DNA from: Bacillota bacterium | Lineage (GTDB): Bacteria; Bacillota_I; Bacilli_A; MOL361; Turicibacteraceae | Length of the DNA: 10,155 nucleotides | Assembly (NCBI GenBank): GCA_003486705.1 | Contig: DNGE01000091.1 | Location: 1 to 10,155 of the forward strand | Reading direction: 5' to 3' | Part shown: piece after piece, positions 1 through 7,478 of the stretch | Position numbering within the stretch: position 1 is the stretch's first letter | How the letters are laid out: each line of letters opens with the position of its first letter | The notes under the pieces: model-generated | What the model saw: only the letters and a program-made list of their open reading frames with translations | Database searches by the model: none | What the model was told of the DNA's origin: nothing | Position numbers and translations under genes: made by a program

Positions 1-1
1 A

Positions 2-112
2 ACTAACAAAAAACCCCGCAACATTAGTTACGAGGAAGCGTTAAAGAACATTTGGTGGGAAGGTGCGAGCTTTGAAATAAGTTTTAAATCTGCGCCGCAA
101 ACCGAGATTTAA
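2..112 (+). CDS. possible 3' end of a truncated gene, unknown product
   Basis: An open frame enters from the left edge and runs 36 codons to a TAA at 110-112. The peptide reads like protein rather than random sequence (for example YEEALKNIWWEGASFEISFK) and ends SAPQTEI. I do not recognise the family and see no motif. The coding strand is G-rich and uses GCG, CCG and CGC codons, unlike the C-rich, AT-ending plus strand of the rest of the window, so it could be a gene of different origin or chance. No start can be judged because it lies outside the window. Confidence 0.35.
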   Translation, partial: TNKKPRNISYEEALKNIWWEGASFEISFKSAPQTEI

Positions 113-507
113 TTGTTATTTGAGGAGTTAACTACTTACATAGGGTTCTTGTAGAAAGAACTTGAGGGCATTCAAATAAACTCAACTAGTATAAATGGTA
201 AACCATTTTTAATCTCATGACTTATTAAAAACGTACTAGTATAACACCTTCTGCTAACAGCAATAATCCTTCAACAACCATATTATACTATACTTTCCAA
301 TACAATTGTGAATTTTTTAAAAAACTTTGTGATTTTTAACGCATTCTTTGATAATTTTTTCATAAAGTTGCTTCGAAATATCAGATGAAAACCATTTAGA
401 CATAATCCGACACGTGATTTTAGCACATATGAGAACCGAATCATGACACACATCACACACTTCTCCGTATAATATAATATCAAAATCATAACGAAAGGAA
501 TGAGGTT
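113..507. other. intergenic stretch without a convincing gene
   Basis: About 395 bases between the left-edge frame and the 65-aa gene. It holds a 6-bp hairpin with short loop at 145-161 (GTTCTT/AAGAAC), a second 6-bp hairpin AAATGG/CCATTT at 193-208 followed by a few T residues that might be a weak terminator for the left-edge frame, and a 10-bp direct repeat ACTAGTATAA at 185-194 and 235-244. A minus-strand TATAAT lies near 282-287, followed by an 18-codon minus frame (281-225) without a good ribosome site. None of these is strong enough to call alone. Confidence 0.5.
443..505 (+). promoter_or_regulatory. probable promoter and ribosome site of the 65-aa gene
   Basis: Two overlapping TATAAT hexamers occur at 468-473 and 473-478. 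An ATGACA at 443-448 is the best -35 candidate, but its spacing of 19 bp to the first hexamer is long. AAAGG at 494-498 and GAGG at 502-505 precede the ATG at 508, with AAAGG at a good 9-nt distance. The layout implies a short leader of about 20-25 nt. Confidence 0.5.
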
Positions 508-705
508 ATGAAAATACTGAACGGTTTACTAGCCATTTGCGCACTCCTACTCTTCTATCTCGCCATTCAAACACAGCCAGAAAAACAAGAACCACAACAA
601 TCACTCATCCAAAACCAACAATCAATTCTCATCATCGACAAATACGAACACGCTAATTTAAAACCAAACATTCAACAAGTCATCGATCAACTTTATCCGC
701 TTTGA
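508..705 (+). CDS. small membrane-anchored or secreted protein, unknown function
   Basis: A 65-aa protein of unknown function. Residues 4-20 (LNGLLAICALLLFYLAI) form one hydrophobic helix behind a single lysine, consistent with an N-terminal membrane anchor or signal peptide. The remaining 45 residues are Gln/Asn/Pro-rich, then end in a possibly helical segment (LKPNIQQVIDQLYPL). The cysteine at position 12 lacks a proper lipobox because the residue before it is Ile, so lipoprotein processing is unlikely. The start is supported by AAAGG nine bases upstream and a TATAAT just before it, and the frame is followed by a strong terminator. These make it a real, independently transcribed gene rather than a chance frame. 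It stands opposite to the housekeeping genes and has no obvious partner. Confidence 0.6.
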   Translation: MKILNGLLAICALLLFYLAIQTQPEKQEPQQSLIQNQQSILIIDKYEHANLKPNIQQVIDQLYPL

Positions 706-736
706 ACAACAATACAAATGCAAGATATCTAACACC

Positions 737-772
737 AAGCATGCTGAAATATTTAAGCATGCTTATCTTTTT
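737..772 (+). terminator. intrinsic terminator of the 65-aa gene
   Basis: Perfect 9-bp stem AAGCATGCT (737-745) / AGCATGCTT (756-764) with a 10-nt loop, followed by ATCTTTTT. It lies 31 bp after the stop codon. Confidence 0.8.
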
Positions 773-795
773 GGAAAATACAAATCCTACTTCCA

Positions 796-837
796 ATAAA
801 AAAGCAGGACCTAAGTACTAACACTTAAATCCCGCTT
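796..837 (-). terminator. intrinsic terminator of the coaX-hslO unit
   Basis: Read on the minus strand, AAGCGGGA (837-830) pairs with TCCTGCTT (809-802) through one G-U pair, with an inner TAAGT/ACTTA stem. The arm runs into a TTTTTT tract (803-798). It closes the minus-strand unit four bases beyond the stop of the 98-aa gene. Confidence 0.85.
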
Positions 838-841
838 CTTA

Positions 842-1138
842 CTATCCAAAAATAACATGATATAAAACATAAAACCACCCGAGCAGACCATGAATAATGG
901 CCCAAAATACTGAATAGTTCGTTGTATACGAAATCACAATTGCAAGAATAGAACCAAAACTATAAAACTTACTGGCATACTGCAAACTACCTTTACGTAA
1001 TTCATAGCGATAATCCGCCCTTAGTTCAGCACGTAATTCTTCTTTTAGCGCTTCGCGCCAATACTCATTTGAAGATTCCTTGGTCCCATCACTCACAACT
1101 TCTGCTTCTACAAATTCAACATCATCAAAGCGGCTCAT
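842..1138 (-). CDS. conserved-looking small membrane protein, unknown function
   Basis: A 98-aa protein with an acidic N-terminus (residues 1-23), a strongly charged predicted helix (24-49, KEELRAELRADYRYELRKG) and two hydrophobic segments (about 57-72 and 76-97). The C-terminal pattern NYSVFWAIIHGLLGWFYVLYH resembles short hypothetical membrane proteins I associate with Bacillota, where a charged helix precedes an Ile/Trp-rich hairpin, but no function is known to me. AAAGGATGG sits six bases before the ATG. It starts 29 bp after hslO with no terminator between, so it is probably the last gene of the coaX-hslO transcript. It occupies the slot where Bacillus has an unrelated gene, so position does not predict its role. 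Confidence 0.75.
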   Translation of the reverse strand: MSRFDDVEFVEAEVVSDGTKESSNEYWREALKEELRAELRADYRYELRKGSLQYASKFYSFGSILAIVISYTTNYSVFWAIIHGLLGWFYVLYHVIFG

Positions 1139-1167
1139 GTTTTACCATCCTTTTTAGACTCATTAGT

Positions 1168-2040
1168 TTATTTTTTAACTGGTAATAAAGCTTCTAATTC
1201 CGAAGCAGTGAAGTAATGTTTTTCTTTACAGAAATGACAAATTGCTTCCGCACCATTATCTTCATCAATCATTGCTTGAATTTCTTCAGCACCTAATGAT
1301 ACAATACCTTGCTCAAATCGTTCTTTTGTACAGTCACACTCAAAGCGCACATCTTGTTTTTCTAAAATACGAACTTCATCACCAAAAACAGCATTTAAAA
1401 TCATTTCTGGCGTGTAACCTTCATCAATCATAGTTGAAACAGGTTTGATGTTACCTAAAGCTTTTTCTAATTTAGTTAACGTTTCTTCTGTTGCACCAGG
1501 CATCACTTGTACAATAAATCCACCTGCTGCACGCACTGAGTTATCAGCATCTACTAATACACCAACACCAACAGCTGAAGGAACTTGCTCAGACACTGTA
1601 AAATAATATGTGAAATCATCACCGATTTCTCCCGTTTGAAGTGGAACTTGACCAGTGAAATAATCTTTTAATCCTAAATCCTTTGTCACAGATAACATTC
1701 CGTCTGTTCCAACTGTCATCCCAACATTTAATTTACCTGAGCTATATTGGAAGTGAACCTCAGGGTTTGACACATATCCACGCACTACCCCTTGTCCATT
1801 TGCATCCACAATCATTGGCCCCATTGGTCCATTACCGTGAATACGAATTGTCAGACTTTCATCACCTTTTAATTGGCATCCCATCATTGAAGCTACACTT
1901 AACGTACGTCCAAGTGCCGCTGAAACTGATGGCCAAGCACCGTGACGGCGACGTGCCTCTTCTACTAAATTTGTTGATGATACCGCAAAAGCACGGATTT
2001 GATCATCAAAACCTAACGCTTTAACTAAATAATCCTTCAT
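1168..2040 (-). CDS. hslO: Hsp33, redox-regulated holdase chaperone
   Basis: A 290-aa cytoplasmic chaperone of full family length. Hsp33 is activated by oxidation of its C-terminal zinc site and then binds unfolding proteins under oxidative or heat stress. The N-terminal domain is intact (KALGFDDQIRAFAVSSTNLV at 7-26, then RIHGNGPMGPMIVDANGQG, the characteristic glycine-rich stretch, around 66-84). The C-terminal redox switch shows all four zinc ligands, CDC at 235-237 and CHFC at 268-271. A strong AAGGAGGT lies seven bases before the ATG at 2038-2040. A second in-frame-looking ATG just upstream is too close to the ribosome site. It follows coaX by 30 bp, the usual order in Bacillota, and precedes the small membrane gene. 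Confidence 0.97.
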   Translation of the reverse strand: MKDYLVKALGFDDQIRAFAVSSTNLVEEARRRHGAWPSVSAALGRTLSVASMMGCQLKGDESLTIRIHGNGPMGPMIVDANGQGVVRGYVSNPEVHFQYSSGKLNVGMTVGTDGMLSVTKDLGLKDYFTGQVPLQTGEIGDDFTYYFTVSEQVPSAVGVGVLVDADNSVRAAGGFIVQVMPGATEETLTKLEKALGNIKPVSTMIDEGYTPEMILNAVFGDEVRILEKQDVRFECDCTKERFEQGIVSLGAEEIQAMIDEDNGAEAICHFCKEKHYFTASELEALLPVKK

Positions 2041-2070
2041 AACATAGACCTCCTTACAAGTTGCATTATC

Positions 2071-2826
2071 TTATTTTAACATATTTTTTTCATCTATGCT
2101 TAACTCATGATACATCGCATTTAAACCAGATAATAACAAATGGTCATCAAACACATCCACATTCTTAATATGGCCATTTAATACATTTCCAAGACCACCC
2201 GTTAACACAACATATGCTTCACCATATTGACTTTTAATACTGTCAACCATACCTTCTACCATCTTTGCATGTCCAAGCACAATACCAGACTGGATAGCTG
2301 TGATTGTATCAATACTAATTAAATTGCTCGGTATCTTTAATTCCATATTTGGTAACAACTCAGCATTCCCAATTAATGCTTGAAGTGATTTTTCAATCCC
2401 TAAAGAAATTGCCCCACCATGAAACTTTTTATGTTCATCTAAATACATGTACTTCGTTGCAGTCCCGCAATCCACAATAATACAAGGCGCCTTATATTTC
2501 ATAGCTGCCCCTACGAGTCCGCATACTAAGTCTCCACCCATTTCATGATGTTGATCAATGCTTAAATCAACAAGGCGTGTCATCTGGCTATTAATAAAAA
2601 TTGGTTCTAGATAAAATAATTGTTCACACGCTGTAACCAAAGCTTCATTAACACTTGGAACCACGCTTGAAATAATAACAGCCTCGATTGTGTGGTGATT
2701 CGTAAAAGTCTGTAAAAAAGATAAGATCGGTTCCTTTGTTTTCACACGTGCATAATGTTTCAGTGCATTGTCTTCAAATACCCCATAAACAATATTACTA
2801 TTCCCAACATCTACTGTTAAAATCAT
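2071..2826 (-). CDS. coaX: type III pantothenate kinase
   Basis: Phosphorylates pantothenate with ATP, the first step of coenzyme A synthesis, in the cytoplasm. The protein is 251 aa from the ATG at 2824-2826. A longer frame adds seven residues from 2847, but its codons for Lys-Gly-Glu are the AAAAGGAG ribosome site of the shorter start, so the shorter one is right. ASKHA-fold phosphate motifs are visible: DVGNSN at 6-11, a second at IIVDCGTATK (116-125), and GGAISLGI at 137-144. The likely catalytic aspartate is Asp99 in EMGGDL. Two signature positions differ from most CoaX: GADR is GGDL here, and the APG of the GGxIAPG motif is SLG. The family assignment still looks secure from the whole pattern and from its place before hslO. 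Confidence 0.93.
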   Translation of the reverse strand: MILTVDVGNSNIVYGVFEDNALKHYARVKTKEPILSFLQTFTNHHTIEAVIISSVVPSVNEALVTACEQLFYLEPIFINSQMTRLVDLSIDQHHEMGGDLVCGLVGAAMKYKAPCIIVDCGTATKYMYLDEHKKFHGGAISLGIEKSLQALIGNAELLPNMELKIPSNLISIDTITAIQSGIVLGHAKMVEGMVDSIKSQYGEAYVVLTGGLGNVLNGHIKNVDVFDDHLLLSGLNAMYHELSIDEKNMLK

Positions 2827-3118
2827 TTCATATTCTCCTTTTAACAAAACATGACAAATTTTATATAAAAATATATTTCCATTATTTATCCTTACTAAGC
2901 ATAATCATTTTATCACATTATAATAATAGGCGTGCTAAATTAGTTGAAATTTGTCTCCTCTTAAATAGTTTCAACCTATTTACCCAACTTATTCACACCT
3001 AAAAATTTTATATCATTTCCTTCACATTGTGTATCATAATTTATCTTATTTCATTATAAAATGAACTATAGACGTCCTATTTATTAACCTAGAAATTTAA
3101 GTAGTGACGCATAGGTAG
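2827..3118. other. divergent intergenic region between coaX and the small membrane gene
   Basis: About 290 bases, very AT-rich, that must hold outward promoters for both flanking genes. On the minus side a TATAAT (2922-2917) is a candidate -10 for coaX, without a convincing -35. A 7-bp inverted repeat GTTGAAA/TTTCAAC (2943-2949, 2969-2975) lies upstream of it and could be an operator or chance. A lone TTATTCACA at 2989-2997 matches the DnaA-box consensus but has no companions. No coding frame of interest is present. Confidence 0.4.
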
Positions 3119-3127
3119 GTGATTGAT

Positions 3128-3457
3128 TTGGTACAACTTAAAGCATTATCTATTCCGCTCTTAATTGCGAGCACCTTGTTACTGATATTCTTCAATTTAA
3201 ATCCACTTCTTTCAATAAGTGTTTGGATGTCAGTGCTACTCATTACAATCTGGCAGCGCCACCGAATAAGCGACCATGTTTCATTAACTTTTGGAACAGT
3301 GCTCATTGTTGTATTATTCCTATTCAGCCAATTATGGTACATATCAAAATACATACTACTACTTTCAATCATCGGATTCACAGCTGCACTATTTGTCTCG
3401 GCCTATTTCTTCGATTGCTTTATGAAATATCCGAGAAAATATTTAACTAAATATTAA
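3128..3457 (+). CDS. small polytopic membrane protein, unknown function
   Basis: A protein of about 109 aa that is nearly all hydrophobic. Four membrane segments can be drawn, roughly residues 7-24, 28-42, 52-70 and 75-95, with a basic turn WQRHRIS between the second and third and a basic C-terminus KYPRKYLTKY. I do not recognise the family. There is no ATG start. GTG at 3119 is possible, but AGGTAGGTG (3113-3121) lies six bases before TTG at 3128, so I prefer TTG. It runs against the surrounding genes and ends inside a terminator shared with the VanY-like gene. The minus-strand frame over the same bases has no ribosome site and an unremarkable composition. Moderately confident it is a real gene. 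Confidence 0.6.
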   Translation: MVQLKALSIPLLIASTLLLIFFNLNPLLSISVWMSVLLITIWQRHRISDHVSLTFGTVLIVVLFLFSQLWYISKYILLLSIIGFTAALFVSAYFFDCFMKYPRKYLTKY

Positions 3458-3488
3458 AAAAACAAAGAGCAGAAGCTCTTTGTTTTTT
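3456..3488. terminator. bidirectional intrinsic terminator
   Basis: A-tract plus stem AAAAACAAAGAGC, loop AGAA (3471-3474), then GCTCTTTGTTTTT. It gives a U-tract in both directions and overlaps the stop codon of each convergent gene, so it serves the plus-strand membrane gene and the minus-strand VanY-like gene. Confidence 0.9.
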
Positions 3489-4629
3489 AATTGGTGCTAA
3501 TTAATCCAGCACTGATAACATATTGATCTAAAATCCAATTATTTTGATAAATTTGAGTTGCGGTATCTACACCAACATAACGAATATGCCATGGCTCATA
3601 TTGATATCCTGTTTCACTTTCACGTCCTGCTGGATATGAAATAATAAAGCCAAAGCGATGAGCATTTTCTTTCACCCATTGCCCCTCAGTCGTATAACCA
3701 AAGCTTGTTGTTAACTCACTGTTCACACTAGACGCCGTAATATCTAAAGCAAGCCCTGTTTGATGCTCACTATGGCCCGGTCGTGCACTAAATGTATCCG
3801 CGGCAGCTTGACCGTTATTTTTAACGTAAGAGCTATATAAATCAGATTGCGTTTGATAAGAGCGATATCCACTTCTACCAAGTAACGTTAGCCCTTCTTC
3901 ATTTGCTGCGGCCGCAAATAGCGCCTCGGCTTGCGAAGCTGCCTCACTTCTTAAATAAATAGTTCCATTCACCGACGTGACATTTAATATTCTTAAATCA
4001 GAGGGCTTATATGAAGAACTTAAGGCATAATTTTTATTTACAAGAACCATTAACGCATTAGGGTTTTGTATTGACTTTATATTTTGATAAAATCCAGTTG
4101 TGCTTTCGGCTTGTTTGGAATCAGCTTCAATTATAGGTTGTGTAGTAACAGCGACTTCTTTAGATGGCAATTCATCAGTTACATATTTTTTAGAAACATA
4201 ACCAACATACTCATCGTACTTTATTTGATACCAACCATCTACCTCACCGTATACTTCAATTTTACTTTCATCGTTTAAAAAACCTAATATCTCAAAATCA
4301 GTTCCAGCACCACTACGAACATTTAGTCCTTCCATAGCAGTTAAAACATATGCATGCTTTATCATTTCACCTAATGAATCTGCCAATTCAACTTTAGGCT
4401 TCATTAATTCATCATATTTTTTAATCCTATCTGCTCCCCACACTAAATGAGCTTCCGTCTTTATTTCACTTAATGCAATCTTTTCAAAAGAATCATCAAA
4501 TGCATATTCAATCGTTACTATTTCCTCCACATCATTACTCGAAACAATAATGTCCTCTACTTGATGATGAACAACAAATGCTAAAATACCAACTATACAA
4601 CTCATTCCAGTATACTTAGAATATCCCAT
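3487..4629 (-). CDS. SH3b domain plus VanY-type D-Ala-D-Ala carboxypeptidase
   Basis: A 380-aa extracellular, membrane-anchored cell-wall enzyme. A hydrophobic helix lies at about 9-21. Residues 25-90 are acidic and unassigned. A bacterial SH3 domain spans about 93-152 (LNVRSGAGTDFEILGFL, then VDGWYQIKYDEYVGYVSKKYV), probably binding peptidoglycan. A linker leads to the peptidase at about 190-375. The M15B/VanY metal site is intact: SEHQTGLALD gives zinc ligands His289 and Asp296, and EPWH gives catalytic Glu345 and His348, preceded by SGYRSYQTQ. Such enzymes trim the terminal D-alanine of peptidoglycan stem peptides. A DD-dipeptidase activity cannot be excluded, and nothing nearby (no vanH, vanA or vanX) suggests glycopeptide resistance. 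AGGGGGA lies about 10 bases before the ATG, and the gene has its own promoter. Confidence 0.9.
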   Translation of the reverse strand: MGYSKYTGMSCIVGILAFVVHHQVEDIIVSSNDVEEIVTIEYAFDDSFEKIALSEIKTEAHLVWGADRIKKYDELMKPKVELADSLGEMIKHAYVLTAMEGLNVRSGAGTDFEILGFLNDESKIEVYGEVDGWYQIKYDEYVGYVSKKYVTDELPSKEVAVTTQPIIEADSKQAESTTGFYQNIKSIQNPNALMVLVNKNYALSSSYKPSDLRILNVTSVNGTIYLRSEAASQAEALFAAAANEEGLTLLGRSGYRSYQTQSDLYSSYVKNNGQAAADTFSARPGHSEHQTGLALDITASSVNSELTTSFGYTTEGQWVKENAHRFGFIISYPAGRESETGYQYEPWHIRYVGVDTATQIYQNNWILDQYVISAGLISTN

Positions 4630-4665
4630 TTCTAAAATATCCCCCTATTTTACATCTTTTACTAA

Positions 4666-4674
4666 ATTATACCA
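4666..4674 (-). promoter_or_regulatory. extended -10 promoter of the VanY-like gene
   Basis: On the minus strand the bases read TGGTATAAT, a TGn extended -10, about 37 bp before the start codon. No good -35 hexamer is seen at 17 bp, which is common for extended -10 promoters. The TSS would fall roughly 30 bp before the ATG, with the AGGGGGA ribosome site between. Confidence 0.55.
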
Positions 4675-4800
4675 TGTTTTTACAAAAATTTTATAAATAA
4701 AAAATCATTCTATACACATTGTATTGTTATGATGCTTTTTAATATAACTAATCTATCTTATGAACAATAAAATATATTATGACACATATATCTTAGGTAT

Positions 4801-4838
4801 AAAAAATGCCACTTAGCTCATGAGCTAAGTGGCATTTT
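4801..4838 (-). terminator. intrinsic terminator of tilS-hpt-ftsH
   Basis: A perfect 36-bp palindrome (4803-4838, centre between 4820 and 4821) with arms ATGCCACTTAGCTCA / TGAGCTAAGTGGCAT. In minus-strand RNA it ends in TTTTTT (4806-4801). It begins four bases after the ftsH stop. The arms have almost no loop, so the RNA probably folds with a CAUG tetraloop. Confidence 0.92.
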
Positions 4839-4842
4839 AAAA

Positions 4843-6915
4843 TTATTCTTTATGATCGTCTGATTTCAATTCAGCATCTGCTAAATCTTCAGTCACACCT
4901 TCAGGTAATTGTTCTTTTGACGGTGTTAAAGTTGAACTTAACTTATAGTCAGTTTGACGTGTTAATTTTAAGTTTGGAAGTTGTTTAGCTTTTACTTCTT
5001 GCTTCGCTTTATAACTTGTTTCTTCTAAGCGACCTTTTTCAACTAACTCATCAATTTGTTCTTTTGTTAACGTTTCAACTTCAAGTAAAGTTTCAGCAAT
5101 TAACTTAACTAAATCTTGGTTTTGCATTAATACTTTATGACAACGAGTTGAACACTCTTCAATAATTTCTTGAACTGCTTCATCAATTTGACGAGCTAAA
5201 TGATCTGAGAAGTTTTTCTCTTTATTATAATCGCGTCCTAAGAACACTGATCCGCTTCGTTGTTCATATTGAACCATTCCAAGCTTACTCATACCATATT
5301 CCGTAACCATTGCACGAGCAATTGCCGTTGCTTTTTGGAAGTCATTATGCGCTCCAGTTGTTACTTCTTTAAACGTAATTTCTTCTGAAACACGTCCTGC
5401 AAGTAACCCAGTAATACGGTCTAGTAACGCTTGTTTTGTTTGTAAATATGTTTCTTCTTCAGGAAGCATTAAGGCATATCCACCAGCTTCTCCACGAGGA
5501 ATAATCGTTACTTTATGTACAATTTCAGCATTATCAAGTTTTAATCCAATAACCGCATGTCCTGCTTCATGGTAAGCAACAACCTTGCGCTCTTTTTTAG
5601 AAAATACTTTTGATTTTTTAGCTGGTCCCATCATAACACGATCAGTTGCCTCATCAATATCATGCATTTGAATTGCTTTACGGTTATCACGAGCAGCAAG
5701 TAACGCTGATTCATTTAATAAGTTTTCAAGTTCAGCACCACTAAATCCAGGTGTACGCTTAGCGATATCTGCTAAACGAACCTCAGGAGCTAATTTTTTA
5801 TTACGTGCATGTACTTTTAAGATTGCTTCACGACCTTTAACATCTGGACGAGCAATTGTAATTTGACGGTCAAAACGACCTGGACGTAATAAGGCTGGAT
5901 CTAAAACGTCTGGACGGTTTGTTGCAGCAACAACAATAATTCCTGAGTTTGGACCGAATCCATCCATTTCAACAAGTAATTGGTTTAATGTTTGTTCACG
6001 CTCATCGTGACCTCCACCAAACCCAGCTCCACGTTGACGACCAACAGCATCAATTTCATCAATAAAGATAATACATGGTGCAGTCTTTTTCGCCGTTTGG
6101 AACATATCACGTACACGACTTGCCCCAACCCCTACGAACATTTCTACGAAATCAGAACCTGAGATTGAGTAAAATGGTACACCTGCTTCTCCTGCAACCG
6201 CACGAGCAAGTAATGTTTTCCCTGTTCCTGGAGGTCCAACTAATAAGATACCTTTTGGAACACGTGCACCCATTTCATTATATTTAGCTGGATTTTTTAA
6301 GAAATCGACCACCTCAACAAGTTCATCTTTTTCTTCATCATTTCCAGCAACATCATCGAAAGAAATTCCTTCTTGCTTAGATAACTTCGCACGGCTTTTT
6401 CCAAAGTCAAACGCTTTGTTATTTCCGCGTTGCGCGCTTCTAAACATAAACATGATAACACCTAAAAATAATACTGTTAATAAAGCATACGATAAGAATG
6501 ACCAAATTTTACCCGCGCTAGACGCTAAGACATTTGTAACAGGTAATTGTTGAGTTTGAGCTAAATCAAATACCTTAGATAATTCTGTTTCCGTATTAAC
6601 GATTGATTTATAGTAAACTTCTTCGCCATCAACTTTAACTTTACCAGAAACCTCATAGATACCATTATTTTCTTCACCTTCTACAGGTTGAGTGAAGATT
6701 GTTTCGATATCTCCATTTTGAATTTTAGTAATTAATTCATCATAACGATATTCCTCAATTTTTGGTGTTTCATTTGGATAAGCAATGAATCCATATAATC
6801 CTAATACAATAATGAATAGGATAAAGTAAATTCCTATGCTTTGAGGCCCTTTTTTATTGAAGTTGTTTTTCTTTTTCACACTCTTAATCTTTTCTTTTGG
6901 ATTAATTGGTGGCAT
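4843..6915 (-). CDS. ftsH: ATP-dependent zinc metalloprotease FtsH
   Basis: A hexameric membrane-bound AAA+ protease that degrades misfolded membrane proteins and short-lived regulators. It is 690 aa with the full architecture: a basic cytoplasmic N-terminus, TM1 at about 27-46, an extracellular domain (about 47-135), TM2 at about 137-157, Walker A GPPGTGKT (227-234), Walker B FIDEID (284-289), second region of homology with RPGRFDR (344-350), and the zinc site HEAGH (449-453) with Asp525 in HNDF as third ligand. The C-terminal tail after the protease (about 635-690) is polar and acidic and makes the protein longer than the roughly 640 residues usual in Bacillus. GAGGGTG precedes the ATG at 6913-6915. 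It lies 23 bp after hpt and is the last gene of its unit. Confidence 0.98.
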   Translation of the reverse strand: MPPINPKEKIKSVKKKNNFNKKGPQSIGIYFILFIIVLGLYGFIAYPNETPKIEEYRYDELITKIQNGDIETIFTQPVEGEENNGIYEVSGKVKVDGEEVYYKSIVNTETELSKVFDLAQTQQLPVTNVLASSAGKIWSFLSYALLTVLFLGVIMFMFRSAQRGNNKAFDFGKSRAKLSKQEGISFDDVAGNDEEKDELVEVVDFLKNPAKYNEMGARVPKGILLVGPPGTGKTLLARAVAGEAGVPFYSISGSDFVEMFVGVGASRVRDMFQTAKKTAPCIIFIDEIDAVGRQRGAGFGGGHDEREQTLNQLLVEMDGFGPNSGIIVVAATNRPDVLDPALLRPGRFDRQITIARPDVKGREAILKVHARNKKLAPEVRLADIAKRTPGFSGAELENLLNESALLAARDNRKAIQMHDIDEATDRVMMGPAKKSKVFSKKERKVVAYHEAGHAVIGLKLDNAEIVHKVTIIPRGEAGGYALMLPEEETYLQTKQALLDRITGLLAGRVSEEITFKEVTTGAHNDFQKATAIARAMVTEYGMSKLGMVQYEQRSGSVFLGRDYNKEKNFSDHLARQIDEAVQEIIEECSTRCHKVLMQNQDLVKLIAETLLEVETLTKEQIDELVEKGRLEETSYKAKQEVKAKQLPNLKLTRQTDYKLSSTLTPSKEQLPEGVTEDLADAELKSDDHKE

Positions 6916-6938
6916 CTTAGCACCCTCTTTCTTTACTT

Positions 6939-7478
6939 CTACTTCATGTATACTTCTTCTTTTAATACCCCTACATACGGTAAATTACGATATAACTCAT
7001 TGTAGTCTAAACCATATCCTACAACAAATTCTTTAGGAACTGTGAACCCAACGTATTTTGGTTCCATTGTTACTACACGTCCCTCTGGTTTATCAAGCAT
7101 TGTAACTACCTCAACCGAAGCCGCACCACGGTGTTTTAATAATTCAATAACGCGAGTTAATGTAAATCCAGTATCAACAATATCTTCAACAATAATGATA
7201 TGACGTCCTTCAACAGACACATCAAGATCTTTTAAAATCTTAACTTGACCACTTGAACTTGTTCCACCATGATAACTTGAAACATCCATGAATTCCACTT
7301 GTAACGGAATATTAATTTGCTTCATTAAATCCCCAATAAACGGAATTGACCCTTTTAATAATCCTAATAAAATAGGTGTTTTCCCAGCATAATCAACCGC
7401 TAAAATTTTTCCAAGTTCCTTCGCTTTTGTTTCAATTTCTTCTGTGCTTAATAAAACTTTTTTAATATCATTATTCAT
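6939..7478 (-). CDS. hpt: hypoxanthine-guanine phosphoribosyltransferase
   Basis: Transfers ribose phosphate from PRPP to hypoxanthine or guanine, giving IMP or GMP (purine salvage, cytoplasm). It is 179 aa from the ATG at 7476-7478, the normal length for the family. The longer frame from 7511 begins inside tilS and adds a non-conserved [11 protein letters not shown] leader. Motifs: the LKGS loop at 41-44 binding pyrophosphate, DVSSYHGG with a flexible loop after it around 65-72, and the PRPP-binding signature [12 protein letters not shown] at 97-108. The base-recognition end [22 protein letters not shown] is complete. The start overlaps the tilS stop by 8 bp, so translation is likely coupled. 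GGAGG lies 11 bases upstream, a little far. Confidence 0.96.
   Translation of the reverse strand: MNNDIKKVLLSTEEIETKAKELGKILAVDYAGKTPILLGLLKGSIPFIGDLMKQINIPLQVEFMDVSSYHGGTSSSGQVKILKDLDVSVEGRHIIIVEDIVDTGFTLTRVIELLKHRGAASVEVVTMLDKPEGRVVTMEPKYVGFTVPKEFVVGYGLDYNELYRNLPYVGVLKEEVYMK

Noticed and set aside
225..281. 18-codon minus-strand frame with hydrophobic product behind a TATAAT
   Set aside because: Too short, no ribosome site and the TATAAT would overlap the start.
283..489. 68-codon minus-strand frame
   Set aside because: No ribosome site; it begins in the promoter of the plus-strand 65-aa gene and its Cys/Phe/Lys-rich product looks like translated AT-rich spacer.
3097..3381. 94-codon minus-strand frame opposite the small membrane gene
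   Set aside because: No ribosome site and no terminator; the plus-strand frame has a ribosome site, clear membrane helices and a terminator.
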